The position numbers and the translations under genes are program-made. From Flavobacteriales bacterium (lineage in GTDB: Bacteria; Bacteroidota; Bacteroidia; Flavobacteriales_F; PHOS-HE28), in contig JADJWA010000001.1 of the NCBI GenBank assembly GCA_016716605.1, forward strand, positions 1,178,001 to 1,242,000: DNA of 64,000 bases, written 5' to 3'. Below the pieces are notes generated by a model. The model did no database searches. It was not told the origin of the DNA and saw only the letters and a list, made by a program, of their open reading frames with translations. Shown here piece by piece: positions 16,600 through 27,034 of the stretch (its first letter is position 1; every line of letters starts with the position of its first letter).

Positions 16600-16901
16600 C
16601 TATCGGCTCAAGTACATGGAGCGCTCCCCATAAACCTGTCGGAAGAACGGGTCCTTCAGGTCCTTGATAAAGTAGATCGCTTCCCCCGTGCTCTTCATCT
16701 CAGGCCCGAGGCTCTTGTCCACGTTGGGGAACTTGTCGAAGCTGAAGACGGGCACCTTGATCGCGTATCCATCGAGGTGCGGCTTGAAGTGGAAGTCCTT
16801 GAGCCTGCCTGCCGGCAGGCAGGCTTGGCGCCGAGCATGACCTTGGTGGCCCAGTTCACATAGGGCTCGCCGTAGGCCTTGGCGATAGGGCACGGTGCAG
16901 G
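16600..16901 (-). pseudogene. carB: Partial copy 2 of the carB 3' end
   Basis: About 300 bp matching the last 95 or so codons of carB, ending in the same ...GERSMYLSR and stop. It contains an inserted perfect 20-bp palindrome (cctgcctgccggcaggcagg, about 16807-16826) and a small deletion that breaks the frame upstream. From the palindrome to the stop the frame is open and the protein sequence is nearly unchanged, while third positions differ (for example, different Ser and Arg codons). It is noncoding by itself. Confidence 0.88.
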
Positions 16902-16906
16902 GGTGA

Positions 16907-17401
16907 CTAGAAATTCCATTCGGCCAGATATCTACCACCAATGCCAAACCACCATATAAACTGACACAACACTCCAACAACCGGTGCTTGAAGCAAAAAG
17001 TTTCGCCATTCCAAGAACTGCCGATCATCAACGGGCGTGCGTCCTAAAACCTTTACTATCAAAATGACTCCGCCAACCAATATCGCAATCCAAGCAACGA
17101 GACTGCCGCCTTGGGACAGAAGCAATAGGCCCTCACTTCCTCCGGAATTGTAGCGATGCTTCTCGCAGGCAACAATTGTTGAACCTCCATGGATACTCCT
17201 CAAACCTCTCTTCTCACCTGGTCGTCCACAAACCCGACAGCATGTCAATCCAGCACGCTCTGTTTCACTAGCGTTGGTTACATATTCGGACAATACCGGC
17301 ACCGTGCCTATGGGGCTGAACCCAAAGATTCCAACATTGAGCAAGAGGCCAACAATAGCTACTGCTCGGACAACAACAGGACGCCAAAATATTTCAGCCA
17401 T
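16907..17401 (-). CDS. Small membrane protein with a cysteine cluster, unknown function
   Basis: A 164-residue protein with hydrophobic segments at about residues 8-28, 92-113 and 134-152. Between the first two is a Cys-rich loop (TCCRVCGRPGE ... IVACEKH) that could bind zinc. Base composition is visibly lower in GC than the flanks, consistent with recent acquisition. It sits between carB tail copies 2 and 3 and is cargo of that island. No family was recognised. Confidence 0.6.
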   Translation of the reverse strand: MAEIFWRPVVVRAVAIVGLLLNVGIFGFSPIGTVPVLSEYVTNASETERAGLTCCRVCGRPGEKRGLRSIHGGSTIVACEKHRYNSGGSEGLLLLSQGGSLVAWIAILVGGVILIVKVLGRTPVDDRQFLEWRNFLLQAPVVGVLCQFIWWFGIGGRYLAEWNF

Positions 17402-17532
17402 GTTGCTCGAAGTTCAGAGGACCAATATACAAGCGTGAGCGATTGCAGCGGAAAGCCCACAGGCGGCAATCCGGCGAGGACTTGCAGCGGAAAGCGTGAC
17501 TCGAGGCTTTGCGCGGGGCACGCCCCAAGAAC

Positions 17533-17574
17533 CTACCTGCTCAAGTACATACTCCGCTCCCCATACACCTGCCT
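17533..17574 (-). pseudogene. carB: Short copy 3 of the carB 3' end
   Basis: Thirteen codons (RQVYGERSMYLSR) plus a stop match the very end of CarB, with different synonymous codons from both the intact gene and copy 2, and a different stop codon (TAG against TGA). It lies 53 nt beyond the true carB stop. The intervening DNA contains gcctcgcagtgac, the arm of the interspersed repeat family. Confidence 0.75.
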
Positions 17575-17627
17575 CTGCCACGGCCCGCAGAGCCAGGCCT
17601 CGCAGTGACGGAACGGATCCAGAGCTT

Positions 17628-20438
<2,811 letters not shown>

Positions 20439-20594
20439 TCCGGAGGGTATCCGGGCCGCGAAGGTACCCCGGGAGGTCCGGCCGGGGAGGGAATGTGGAA
20501 AAGGTAGGTGGATCGTGGAGAAATGCGGGGATGGCCGCAGAGCCGCAGAGGGCGGGCCACGTGGTATCGCATTGGATTCTCTGCACCTCCGCGT

Positions 20595-20611
20595 GGTCAT
20601 CCCGGGCTTGA
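20595..20611. repeat. 17-bp inverted copy of a dispersed motif
   Basis: ggtcatcccgggcttga is the exact reverse complement of the segment at 29404-29420. Both lie in short intergenic spacers rich in agagccgcagagg-like sequence. They are probably fragments of one interspersed element. Confidence 0.45.
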
Positions 20612-20639
20612 ACCGGGAGGCGGCCCTTACTTCGCCCCA

Positions 20640-21005
20640 ATGCGCATCGACAAATTCCTCTGGTGCGTGCGCCTCTTCAAGACACGCAGCCTCGCCACCG
20701 ATGCCGTGCGCCGCGAGCAGGTGCAGGTGAACAGCCGCGTGGTGAAGCCTTCCGTGGAGGTGAAACCCGGCGACCGGATCGCCCTGCGCGAGCCCCCGAT
20801 CTGGCGCAGCTGGGAGATTCTGGTAATGCCTGCATCGCGGGTGGGCGCCAGGCTGGTGCCGACGCTCATGACCGAGCGCACCGACTTCGCCGACTTGGAG
20901 AAACTCGAAATGGCGCGCCTGGTGAAGGCGCAGAACCGTCCGGCAGGGGAAGGCCGACCCACGAAACGCGACCGCCGCGACATCGAGCGCTTCACGGGCG
21001 AGTGA
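20640..21005 (+). CDS. S4-domain RNA-binding protein (Hsp15-like)
   Basis: A 121-residue protein with an N-terminal S4 domain: MRIDKFLWCVRLFKTRSLATDAVRREQVQVNSRVVKPSVEVKPGDRI matches the Hsp15/YrfH pattern. The C-terminal part is basic (RPTKRDRRDIERF). Hsp15 proteins bind stalled 50S subunits carrying peptidyl-tRNA, and the length is close to that of E. coli Hsp15 (about 133). It is divergent from carB, with about 200 nt between starts. Confidence 0.88.
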   Translation: MRIDKFLWCVRLFKTRSLATDAVRREQVQVNSRVVKPSVEVKPGDRIALREPPIWRSWEILVMPASRVGARLVPTLMTERTDFADLEKLEMARLVKAQNRPAGEGRPTKRDRRDIERFTGE

Positions 21006-21119
21006 GCCATTGGCCCCGGAGCCAACCGCCTGCCCCGCCGCTTAACGTTCTTTCAAGTTTCCAGGGAACAATCCAGCCCGGAGCGCGGATAGCTTGGCGG
21101 CACTTCAAACCGAAACGCC

Positions 21120-22646
21120 ATGTTCAAGACCTTCCTCTTCCTTCCGCTGGCTTCTGTGATCGGCATGCAGCAAGAGCCGCAGGTGCCGGTGCCCGACCGC
21201 AAGGTGCGCATCGAGGTGGTGACCACCGAGAACGGCGAGACCAAGCGCGTGACCAAGGAGTTCGACGCCACGGACGATGCCCAGGTGCAGGAGGCCCTGC
21301 GCGAATTGGGGGTCCTCAACCAGATGAAGCTCGGCCCCGGCGAGCGCGACATCACCATCGACATCCGTGGCTTCGGTGATGGCGACGACGGTGATGTCTT
21401 CATGCGCATGGCGCCCATGGCGCCGAACGCACCCATGCCGCCCGATGCGCCCATGGCCTTCATCGGTGAGCCCAAGGCCTACTTGGGCGTGAGCACGCGC
21501 AACCTGAACGACGACGACAAGAAGGGCAAGTCACCGGTGAAGCAAGGAGCCGTGGTGATCGAAGTGGTGGAGGAGACCCCTGCCGCGGAACTGGGATTGA
21601 AAGAGGGCGACATCATCGTTGAATTGGACGACAAGGCCGTGGATGGTCCGGAAAGCCTTGTGGAGCTGGTGCGCTCGCACAAGCCCGGTGACGAGGTGAA
21701 GGTGGAGTGGCTCCGTGCCGGCAAGGCCATGAAGGGGAGCGCGAAGCTGGCCGAGCGGAAGTCCGAGTCGTATGCCTTCCGATTCGATGGCGAGTCGTTG
21801 AAGGAATTGGAGAAGCTCGGTGAGTTGCAGGAGCTCCGTGAACTGGGAAAGCTGGGCGAGATGGGCTCATGGACCAGCGAGAAGCGAGCCTTCCTCGGCG
21901 TAACGCCCGGGGAGGACGATGATGAGCAGGAAGGCGTGATGATCGGCAGCGTGGAAGAGGGAAGCGCCGCGGAGAAGATGGGCTTGAAGGCCGGTGACCG
22001 CATCACGGCGATCAACGGCGAGGCCGTGGCCGACTTCGATGCCTTGGCCGAGCGCATCCGCGTGATGAAGCCCGGCGATCAGGTCACCGTGAACGCTCAG
22101 CGCGACGGACAGGCGCAGGAGCACACGGGCGCGCTCGGCGAGCGCGAGATGCGTGCCTACTTCAAGGGCCATGACGGCATGCACGGCTTCCACTGGAATG
22201 GCAGCGATGAAGGCTCGCGCGAGGAACTGCGCCGTGAGATGGACCAATTGCGCCGCGAGATGGATGAATTGCGCCGTGAGCTGGGCAAGGACATCCGCCG
22301 CGAAGTGCGCGTGCGCGTGGAGGCCAGGAAGCTGAGCGAGGAGGAGAAGGCCGTGCTGCGCAAGAAAGGCGTGGCGGTTGACAACGAGCTTCCGCTGGAG
22401 GGCCTGCGCGCCTTCCCGAACCCGAGCAACGGCTTCTTCCGCGTGCAGTTCGATCGGCCCGAGCGCGGAGACCTGACCGTTGACGTGCACGATGCCAAGG
22501 GCGAGCGCGTGTACCAGGAGCGCATCGTGGGCTTCAAGGGTCGCTACGAGCGCACCCTCGACCTCAGCGACCAGGCCAGTGGCAGCTACTTCATGGTGAT
22601 CGGGCAAGGAGGCCGAACGGCTACGGTGAAGCTGGTGAAAGAGTGA
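21120..22646 (+). CDS. Double-PDZ protein with coiled coil and T9SS C-terminus
   Basis: A 508-residue protein. The N-terminus is hydrophobic (MFKTFLFLPLASVIGMQ) and probably a signal peptide. Two PDZ domains lie at about residues 120-215 (YLGVST ... ELGLKEGDIIVELDDKAVDG) and 258-345 (FLGVTPGED ... KMGLKAGDRITAINGEAVAD). A repeated helical segment with RREMDQLRREMDELRREL (about 375-395) should form a coiled coil. It ends in a T9SS type A domain (AFPNPSNGFFRVQFDRPERG ... SGSYFMVIGQGG). No protease domain is present, so it is a surface or periplasmic scaffold rather than a DegP enzyme. Confidence 0.82.
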   Translation: MFKTFLFLPLASVIGMQQEPQVPVPDRKVRIEVVTTENGETKRVTKEFDATDDAQVQEALRELGVLNQMKLGPGERDITIDIRGFGDGDDGDVFMRMAPMAPNAPMPPDAPMAFIGEPKAYLGVSTRNLNDDDKKGKSPVKQGAVVIEVVEETPAAELGLKEGDIIVELDDKAVDGPESLVELVRSHKPGDEVKVEWLRAGKAMKGSAKLAERKSESYAFRFDGESLKELEKLGELQELRELGKLGEMGSWTSEKRAFLGVTPGEDDDEQEGVMIGSVEEGSAAEKMGLKAGDRITAINGEAVADFDALAERIRVMKPGDQVTVNAQRDGQAQEHTGALGEREMRAYFKGHDGMHGFHWNGSDEGSREELRREMDQLRREMDELRRELGKDIRREVRVRVEARKLSEEEKAVLRKKGVAVDNELPLEGLRAFPNPSNGFFRVQFDRPERGDLTVDVHDAKGERVYQERIVGFKGRYERTLDLSDQASGSYFMVIGQGGRTATVKLVKE

Positions 22647-22664
22647 GCTGAAGGGGTCTCCATG

Positions 22665-22695
22665 GGAAGGGGCCGCGAGGCCCTTTCCTATTTTT
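22665..22695 (+). terminator. Rho-independent terminator
   Basis: The stem ggaaggggcc pairs with ggccctttcc (22665-22674 and 22679-22688, one G-T pair) over a 4-nt loop, followed by tattttt. It ends the PDZ gene transcript, and lies only 5 nt before the next ATG. Confidence 0.7.
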
Positions 22696-22700
22696 CACCC

Positions 22701-23081
22701 ATGAATGTCCTGCTTCGCATCCTCATCGGCACCATCGCGGTGCTGGTGGCCGACCTGCTCCTGCGCGGGGTCACCCTCGGCGATATGGAAACCACGAATG
22801 GCCTGCTCACCGCCATCCTCACCGCCGCCGTGCTGGCCCTGCTCAACGCATTCGTTCGGCCCATCCTCATCCTCTTCACCCTGCCCATCACCCTGGTGAG
22901 CCTTGGGCTCTTCCTCCTGGTGATCAATGCCGGATTGGTGATGCTCGCGGATAACCTCATTCCCGGCTTCGAGATCAGTGCACCGCGCTTCTGGTGGGCC
23001 TTGGGCTTCAGCCTCATCGTGTCCATCGTGCAAGGCCTGCTCAGCCGCATGGACCGCAAGCCGTCCGAAGGGAAGGCCTGA
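22701..23081 (+). CDS. Phage-holin-family 4-TM membrane protein (PF04020-type)
   Basis: A 126-residue protein with four TM helices (about residues 4-24, 33-54, 58-79 and 94-114) and the family residues LNAFVRPILILFTLPITLVSLGLFLLVINAG. These proteins are widespread in bacterial chromosomes and are mostly not phage holins; function is unknown. ATG 22701 is chosen because it begins the first helix and follows the terminator. Its promoter is not obvious, since the terminator leaves almost no leader. Confidence 0.85.
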   Translation: MNVLLRILIGTIAVLVADLLLRGVTLGDMETTNGLLTAILTAAVLALLNAFVRPILILFTLPITLVSLGLFLLVINAGLVMLADNLIPGFEISAPRFWWALGFSLIVSIVQGLLSRMDRKPSEGKA

Positions 23082-23192
23082 GGGACCCATCGGCCTTCCA
23101 AGCACATCTGTCAGGCGGGTGCCATACTCCGTCCCAGCCGCCCCAAGGTGAACCATCGGCCCCCTAAGTTTGTCCTGAACCAGCCCCAGACC

Positions 23193-25964
23193 ATGAACCG
23201 TTTCCTGACCCTTGGCCTATCGGCCACCCTCCTCATCGGCACGGCGAGCGCCCAGCTGAACGATACCGAGTACATCCCCGGCGACCTGCTGGTGATGACC
23301 CAGCCCGGCGCCGACCCTTACGCCATTGCCCGCGACCTCTCGACCATCGACGATCAGCCCACCGGCATGCAGGTGGTCGAAGAGGTGAGCACCGAGATGC
23401 GCGCCTGGCTCCTGCACTTTGATCCCGCGCTGCAGACCCAGTGGGCCATGCTGCGCGCCGTGAAAGAGCACCCCGGCATCCTGCTCGCCCAGAACAACCA
23501 CGTGGTGAAGGAGCGCATCGTGCCCAACGATGCCCAGTACGGTCAGGTGTGGCACCACCAGAACATCGACAGCGAAGCGGCATGGGACATCACCACCGGC
23601 GGTGTCACGGCCACGGGCGATACCATCGTGGTCTGCATCATCGAGAACGCCGACCTCACCCACCCGGACCTCGCTGCCAACGCATGGCTCAATTACGATG
23701 AGATCCCCGGCAACGGCATCGACGACGACGGCAATCAGTACGTCGATGACCGCCGCGGCTGGAACACGCCCAACAACAACGACAACGTGTACAGCGGCAG
23801 CCACGGCACCCAATGCGCAGGCATGGTGGGCGCTGTGGGCAACAACAGCCTCGGCGTGGTGGGCGCCAATTGGAATGTGAAGATGATGCCCGTGAACTAC
23901 GGCGGTACCAGCGAGAGCGCGGTGGTGGCAGCCTACACGTACCCTTTGCGCATGCGCCGGCTCTATGCCAGCAGCAACGGCGATCGCGGCGCCTTCGTGG
24001 TGGCCACCAGCGCCAGCTGGGGCATCGATGGCGGACAGCCTTCCAACTCGCCGATGTGGTGCGCCATGTTCGATACGCTCGGCACGGCGGGCATCCTGAA
24101 CTGCGGCGCCACCGCCAACAATGCCGTGAACGTGGACGTGGTGGGCGATCTGCCAACGGCCTGCGGCAGTGACTTCATGATCAGCGTCACGGCCACGGAC
24201 GTGAACGACACGCGCACCTTCAGCGCCTGGGGCCTCACCACCATCGACGTGGGCGCCCCGGGTTCCAGCGTGCGCACCACCAGCATCGGCGGCGGTTATG
24301 GCAACACCAGCGGCACCAGCTTCGCCACGCCGCTCACCGCAGGCGTCATCGGCCTCATGTACAGCGCGCCCTGCCCCAGCCTCATGGGCCTGGTGAACGC
24401 CGACCCCGTGCAAGGCGCCTTGTACATCCGCACCAAGCTCTTCGAGGGCGTGGAGCAGGTGGGCAATCTGCCGAACAACACCGTCACCGGCGGCCGCATC
24501 AGCTCGGGCAACAGCCTGCAGCTGATCATGAACGAATGCAGCTCGTGCCCCGCGCCGTTCGGCGGTCAGGCCACGCGCCAAGGCTCGGACGGCACCTACA
24601 CCTGGGTGAGCAGCGCCAGCCTCTTCACCGTGCGATACCGTGCGGTGGGCACCACCGATTGGACCGTGATCAGCAACGTGGATGAGGCCACCGTGACCGT
24701 GAGCGGACTCGACCCCTGCCTGGCCTACGAGTTCCAGGCGGAAGCCGAGTGCAGCGGCGAATTCAGCGGGTTCTCCCAGACCACCGTGCTGCAAGGCCCG
24801 CCGAGCACGCCGCCTGCCATCACGCCCAGCGGCTTCACCACCTTCTGCGCGGGATCGCCCTTCACGCTCACCAGCAGCATCGCGAACGACATTTCCTGGA
24901 GCTCCGGGCAGACCTCTGCGAGCATTTCCCCCACGGAGAGCGGCACCTACACCGTCACCTTCGACAACGGCTGCGGCACCCTCACCTCCGCACCGGTGGA
25001 AGTCACCGTGCTCGAGGCGCCAGCCGCACCGACCTCCAATAATGTGCAATTGCCCGGCCCCGGCACCGCTACCCTGAACGCCACCGGGAGCAACATCACC
25101 TGGTACGATGCGCCTGCCGGGGGCAACGCCGTGGGCAGCGGCAACAGCTGGGAGACGCCCATCGTGAATGCCACCACCAGCTTCTGGTGCAGCGCGGCCA
25201 CCACCAACGGCGTGGTGAGCAGCTATGGTGCGAAGACGAACAACACCACCAGCGGGCAGTACCACACCAACAGCAACAACTACCAGCTCTTCACCGCCAA
25301 CCAGCTCTTCAGCATCCGCAGCGTGAAGGTTTACGCCAATGCGGCGGGTAACCGCACCATCGCCCTGGTCGATGGCGGCGGCAACGTGATCCAGCAGGGC
25401 ACCTTCAGCATCCCGAATGGCGAGAGCCGCGTGAACCTCAACTTCACCGTGCCCGGCCCCGGCAACTACGGACTCCGGTTGACCGGCAACACGGTGGGCC
25501 TCTGGCGCGATGGCGTGGGCAGCGCGCAGGCGTATCCGTATGCGCTAGGCGCATTCGGCAGCATGACCGGCAGCACGGCCACCGGGGGCAACGCCACGGC
25601 CTATTACTACTTCTTCTACGATTGGGAAGTGAGCCTGCCCTACGTGGCGTGCGAGAGCGACCGCGTGCAGGTCACGGTGGAATTGCCGCAGGGCGTTGAT
25701 GAGCAGGCTGCAGGCGGCGTGCGCATCTTCCCGCATCCGGCGGACCGCGACTTCTTCGTGGACGTGACCGGCGAATGGGCACAGGGCCGCCTGAGCTTCG
25801 AGCTGATCGACGCCACCGGCCGCCGGGTGCTCACCAAGCGGATCGACAACGGACGCGCCACCATCACCACGGCCTTGCTGGCCAATGGCATCTATGGCTA
25901 CCGGATCATGCGCGATGGCGAGCCGTTGCGCGCGGGCCGGATCATCGTGGAGCACCTGTACTGA
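23193..25964 (+). CDS. Subtilisin-like S8 protease with FnIII/Ig-like modules and T9SS domain
   Basis: A 923-residue protein with a signal peptide (MNRFLTLGLSATLLIGTASA), a propeptide with DPYAIARDLSTI..., and an S8 domain from about residue 120 to 440. His and Ser motifs are intact: GSHGTQCAGMVGA and GTSFATPLTAGV. The Asp motif, normally D(T/S)G, reads VCIIENADLTHPDL, so Glu replaces the catalytic Asp. C-terminal modules include an FnIII-like segment (CLAYEFQAEAECSGEFSGFS), an Ig-like repeat (SGTYTVTFDNGCGTLTS) and a T9SS type A tail (FPHPADRDFFVDVTGE ... GIYGYRIMRDG). ATG 23193 begins the signal peptide. It should be a surface or secreted protease, if active. Confidence 0.9.
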   Translation: MNRFLTLGLSATLLIGTASAQLNDTEYIPGDLLVMTQPGADPYAIARDLSTIDDQPTGMQVVEEVSTEMRAWLLHFDPALQTQWAMLRAVKEHPGILLAQNNHVVKERIVPNDAQYGQVWHHQNIDSEAAWDITTGGVTATGDTIVVCIIENADLTHPDLAANAWLNYDEIPGNGIDDDGNQYVDDRRGWNTPNNNDNVYSGSHGTQCAGMVGAVGNNSLGVVGANWNVKMMPVNYGGTSESAVVAAYTYPLRMRRLYASSNGDRGAFVVATSASWGIDGGQPSNSPMWCAMFDTLGTAGILNCGATANNAVNVDVVGDLPTACGSDFMISVTATDVNDTRTFSAWGLTTIDVGAPGSSVRTTSIGGGYGNTSGTSFATPLTAGVIGLMYSAPCPSLMGLVNADPVQGALYIRTKLFEGVEQVGNLPNNTVTGGRISSGNSLQLIMNECSSCPAPFGGQATRQGSDGTYTWVSSASLFTVRYRAVGTTDWTVISNVDEATVTVSGLDPCLAYEFQAEAECSGEFSGFSQTTVLQGPPSTPPAITPSGFTTFCAGSPFTLTSSIANDISWSSGQTSASISPTESGTYTVTFDNGCGTLTSAPVEVTVLEAPAAPTSNNVQLPGPGTATLNATGSNITWYDAPAGGNAVGSGNSWETPIVNATTSFWCSAATTNGVVSSYGAKTNNTTSGQYHTNSNNYQLFTANQLFSIRSVKVYANAAGNRTIALVDGGGNVIQQGTFSIPNGESRVNLNFTVPGPGNYGLRLTGNTVGLWRDGVGSAQAYPYALGAFGSMTGSTATGGNATAYYYFFYDWEVSLPYVACESDRVQVTVELPQGVDEQAAGGVRIFPHPADRDFFVDVTGEWAQGRLSFELIDATGRRVLTKRIDNGRATITTALLANGIYGYRIMRDGEPLRAGRIIVEHLY

Positions 25965-25988
25965 GCAGCGCCCGAGGAGCGGAGCGGC

Positions 25989-26969
25989 TCAGTAGAGGTC
26001 GATCTGGCCAAGCGAGGTCTCCCGGCCTTCCTCGATCAGCAGCACCGTGTAGCTGCTGACCGGCTGCGCGGATAAGTCGATCGGGTAGGACTTGTTCAGC
26101 TGCTCGGGCACTTGCCATTCCATGAGCGCCTCCCCGCGGCTGTCGAGCACCACCAGCCGCGCCGGCTTGCTGGCGAAGACATCGGCCAGGGCCTTGCCGC
26201 GCCCAGGCTGCGCGAACAGCAAGGCGTCCGATCTGCCCGTTGCCTCGAGCGAGGCATCCGCCTCCACCTTGAATTGGTAGAGCGCGCCTTCCTTGGGTGA
26301 GCTGCGCAGCGCTTTCAGCAATTCGGCGCCGGCGCTGATGATCCGGACCGATGCCGCATCGGCCTTGCCGCTGTCCACGGCATGCAGCAAGTAGCTGCCC
26401 GGGGGCAAGCGGAGCGTTTCGCTCAGCACCGTGTCGTTGCCCGCCTTCCAAGCGTGATCGATATGCACCGGACCGCGCGTGCTCTCCAACCGGATGCGGC
26501 CGCCGTTGCCCGCGGGCAAGCGCATGCGCACGGTGAGCGGGCTTCCCCAGGCATCAGCCGAGGTGAAGGTGCCGCTCAGCGTATTGTCGGCCTTGTTGCG
26601 GTCCTTGCGCCCATTGGGGTCGCCGAGCGATACGGTGAAGGTGTTCAGTCCCGGGCGCATGTCGATCAGGTGCGTGAGCTTCACCTCGGTGGTGGCGCCG
26701 GGTGCCAGGCGGCCTGTCCACGCGAACATGCGCGGAGCGAAGCCCACGGTGCCGTAGCGCACGGAGATGCCCGACAGCGACTCGGTGCCCTTGTTGGCCA
26801 GCACGATGCGCGGCTCCTGCACGGCGGGATTCAGCGCCGCGTGCGCGGGGTCGTCGCTCGGGACGATGATGGCCACCACGGCGGCGTCGAAGCGCGCGGG
26901 TTTGGTTGCGCGCTGCGCCGCAGCGAGCAATGGCGCAAGCGAGCAGAGGAGGATGAGGGAGCGTTTCAC
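25989..26969 (-). CDS. Secreted CARDB-like protein
   Basis: A 326-residue protein from GTG 26969, which starts the signal peptide (VKRSLILLCSLAPLLAAAQ). Residues 20-140 look like a CARDB/Ig-like beta-sandwich (EPRIVLANKGTESLSGISVRYG ... LAPGATTEVKLTHLIDMRPG ... DRNKADNTLSG). The C-terminal tail resembles a T9SS sorting domain (PARLVVLDSRGEALMEWQV ... SYTVLLIEEG) in weaker form. It converges with the S8 protease gene. Role unknown. Confidence 0.65.
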   Translation of the reverse strand: MKRSLILLCSLAPLLAAAQRATKPARFDAAVVAIIVPSDDPAHAALNPAVQEPRIVLANKGTESLSGISVRYGTVGFAPRMFAWTGRLAPGATTEVKLTHLIDMRPGLNTFTVSLGDPNGRKDRNKADNTLSGTFTSADAWGSPLTVRMRLPAGNGGRIRLESTRGPVHIDHAWKAGNDTVLSETLRLPPGSYLLHAVDSGKADAASVRIISAGAELLKALRSSPKEGALYQFKVEADASLEATGRSDALLFAQPGRGKALADVFASKPARLVVLDSRGEALMEWQVPEQLNKSYPIDLSAQPVSSYTVLLIEEGRETSLGQIDLY

Positions 26970-27034
26970 GGCGCCGAAGCTGCGCACGCCGGGGCGTTCG
27001 CGCAACAAGCACTTCTACATTCGTGGCTGAACGC

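Noticed and set aside
16600..17031. A 143-residue protein gene on the minus strand
   Set aside because: The C-terminal half is the carB tail and the N-terminal half is noncoding sequence from another frame; it is a partial carB copy, not a gene.
22701..23081. A prophage, because of the holin-family protein
   Set aside because: No other phage gene lies nearby and this family is common in bacterial chromosomes.
23217..25265. 682-codon open frame on the minus strand opposite the S8 protease gene
   Set aside because: Antisense shadow of a gene with signal peptide, catalytic motifs and sorting domain; the frame itself is His/Gly/Ala-rich with no domain.
27023..27034. GTG 27023 as start of the GT-C-like gene
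   Set aside because: Possible, but it adds only four residues, and ATG 27035 fits the membrane start equally well.
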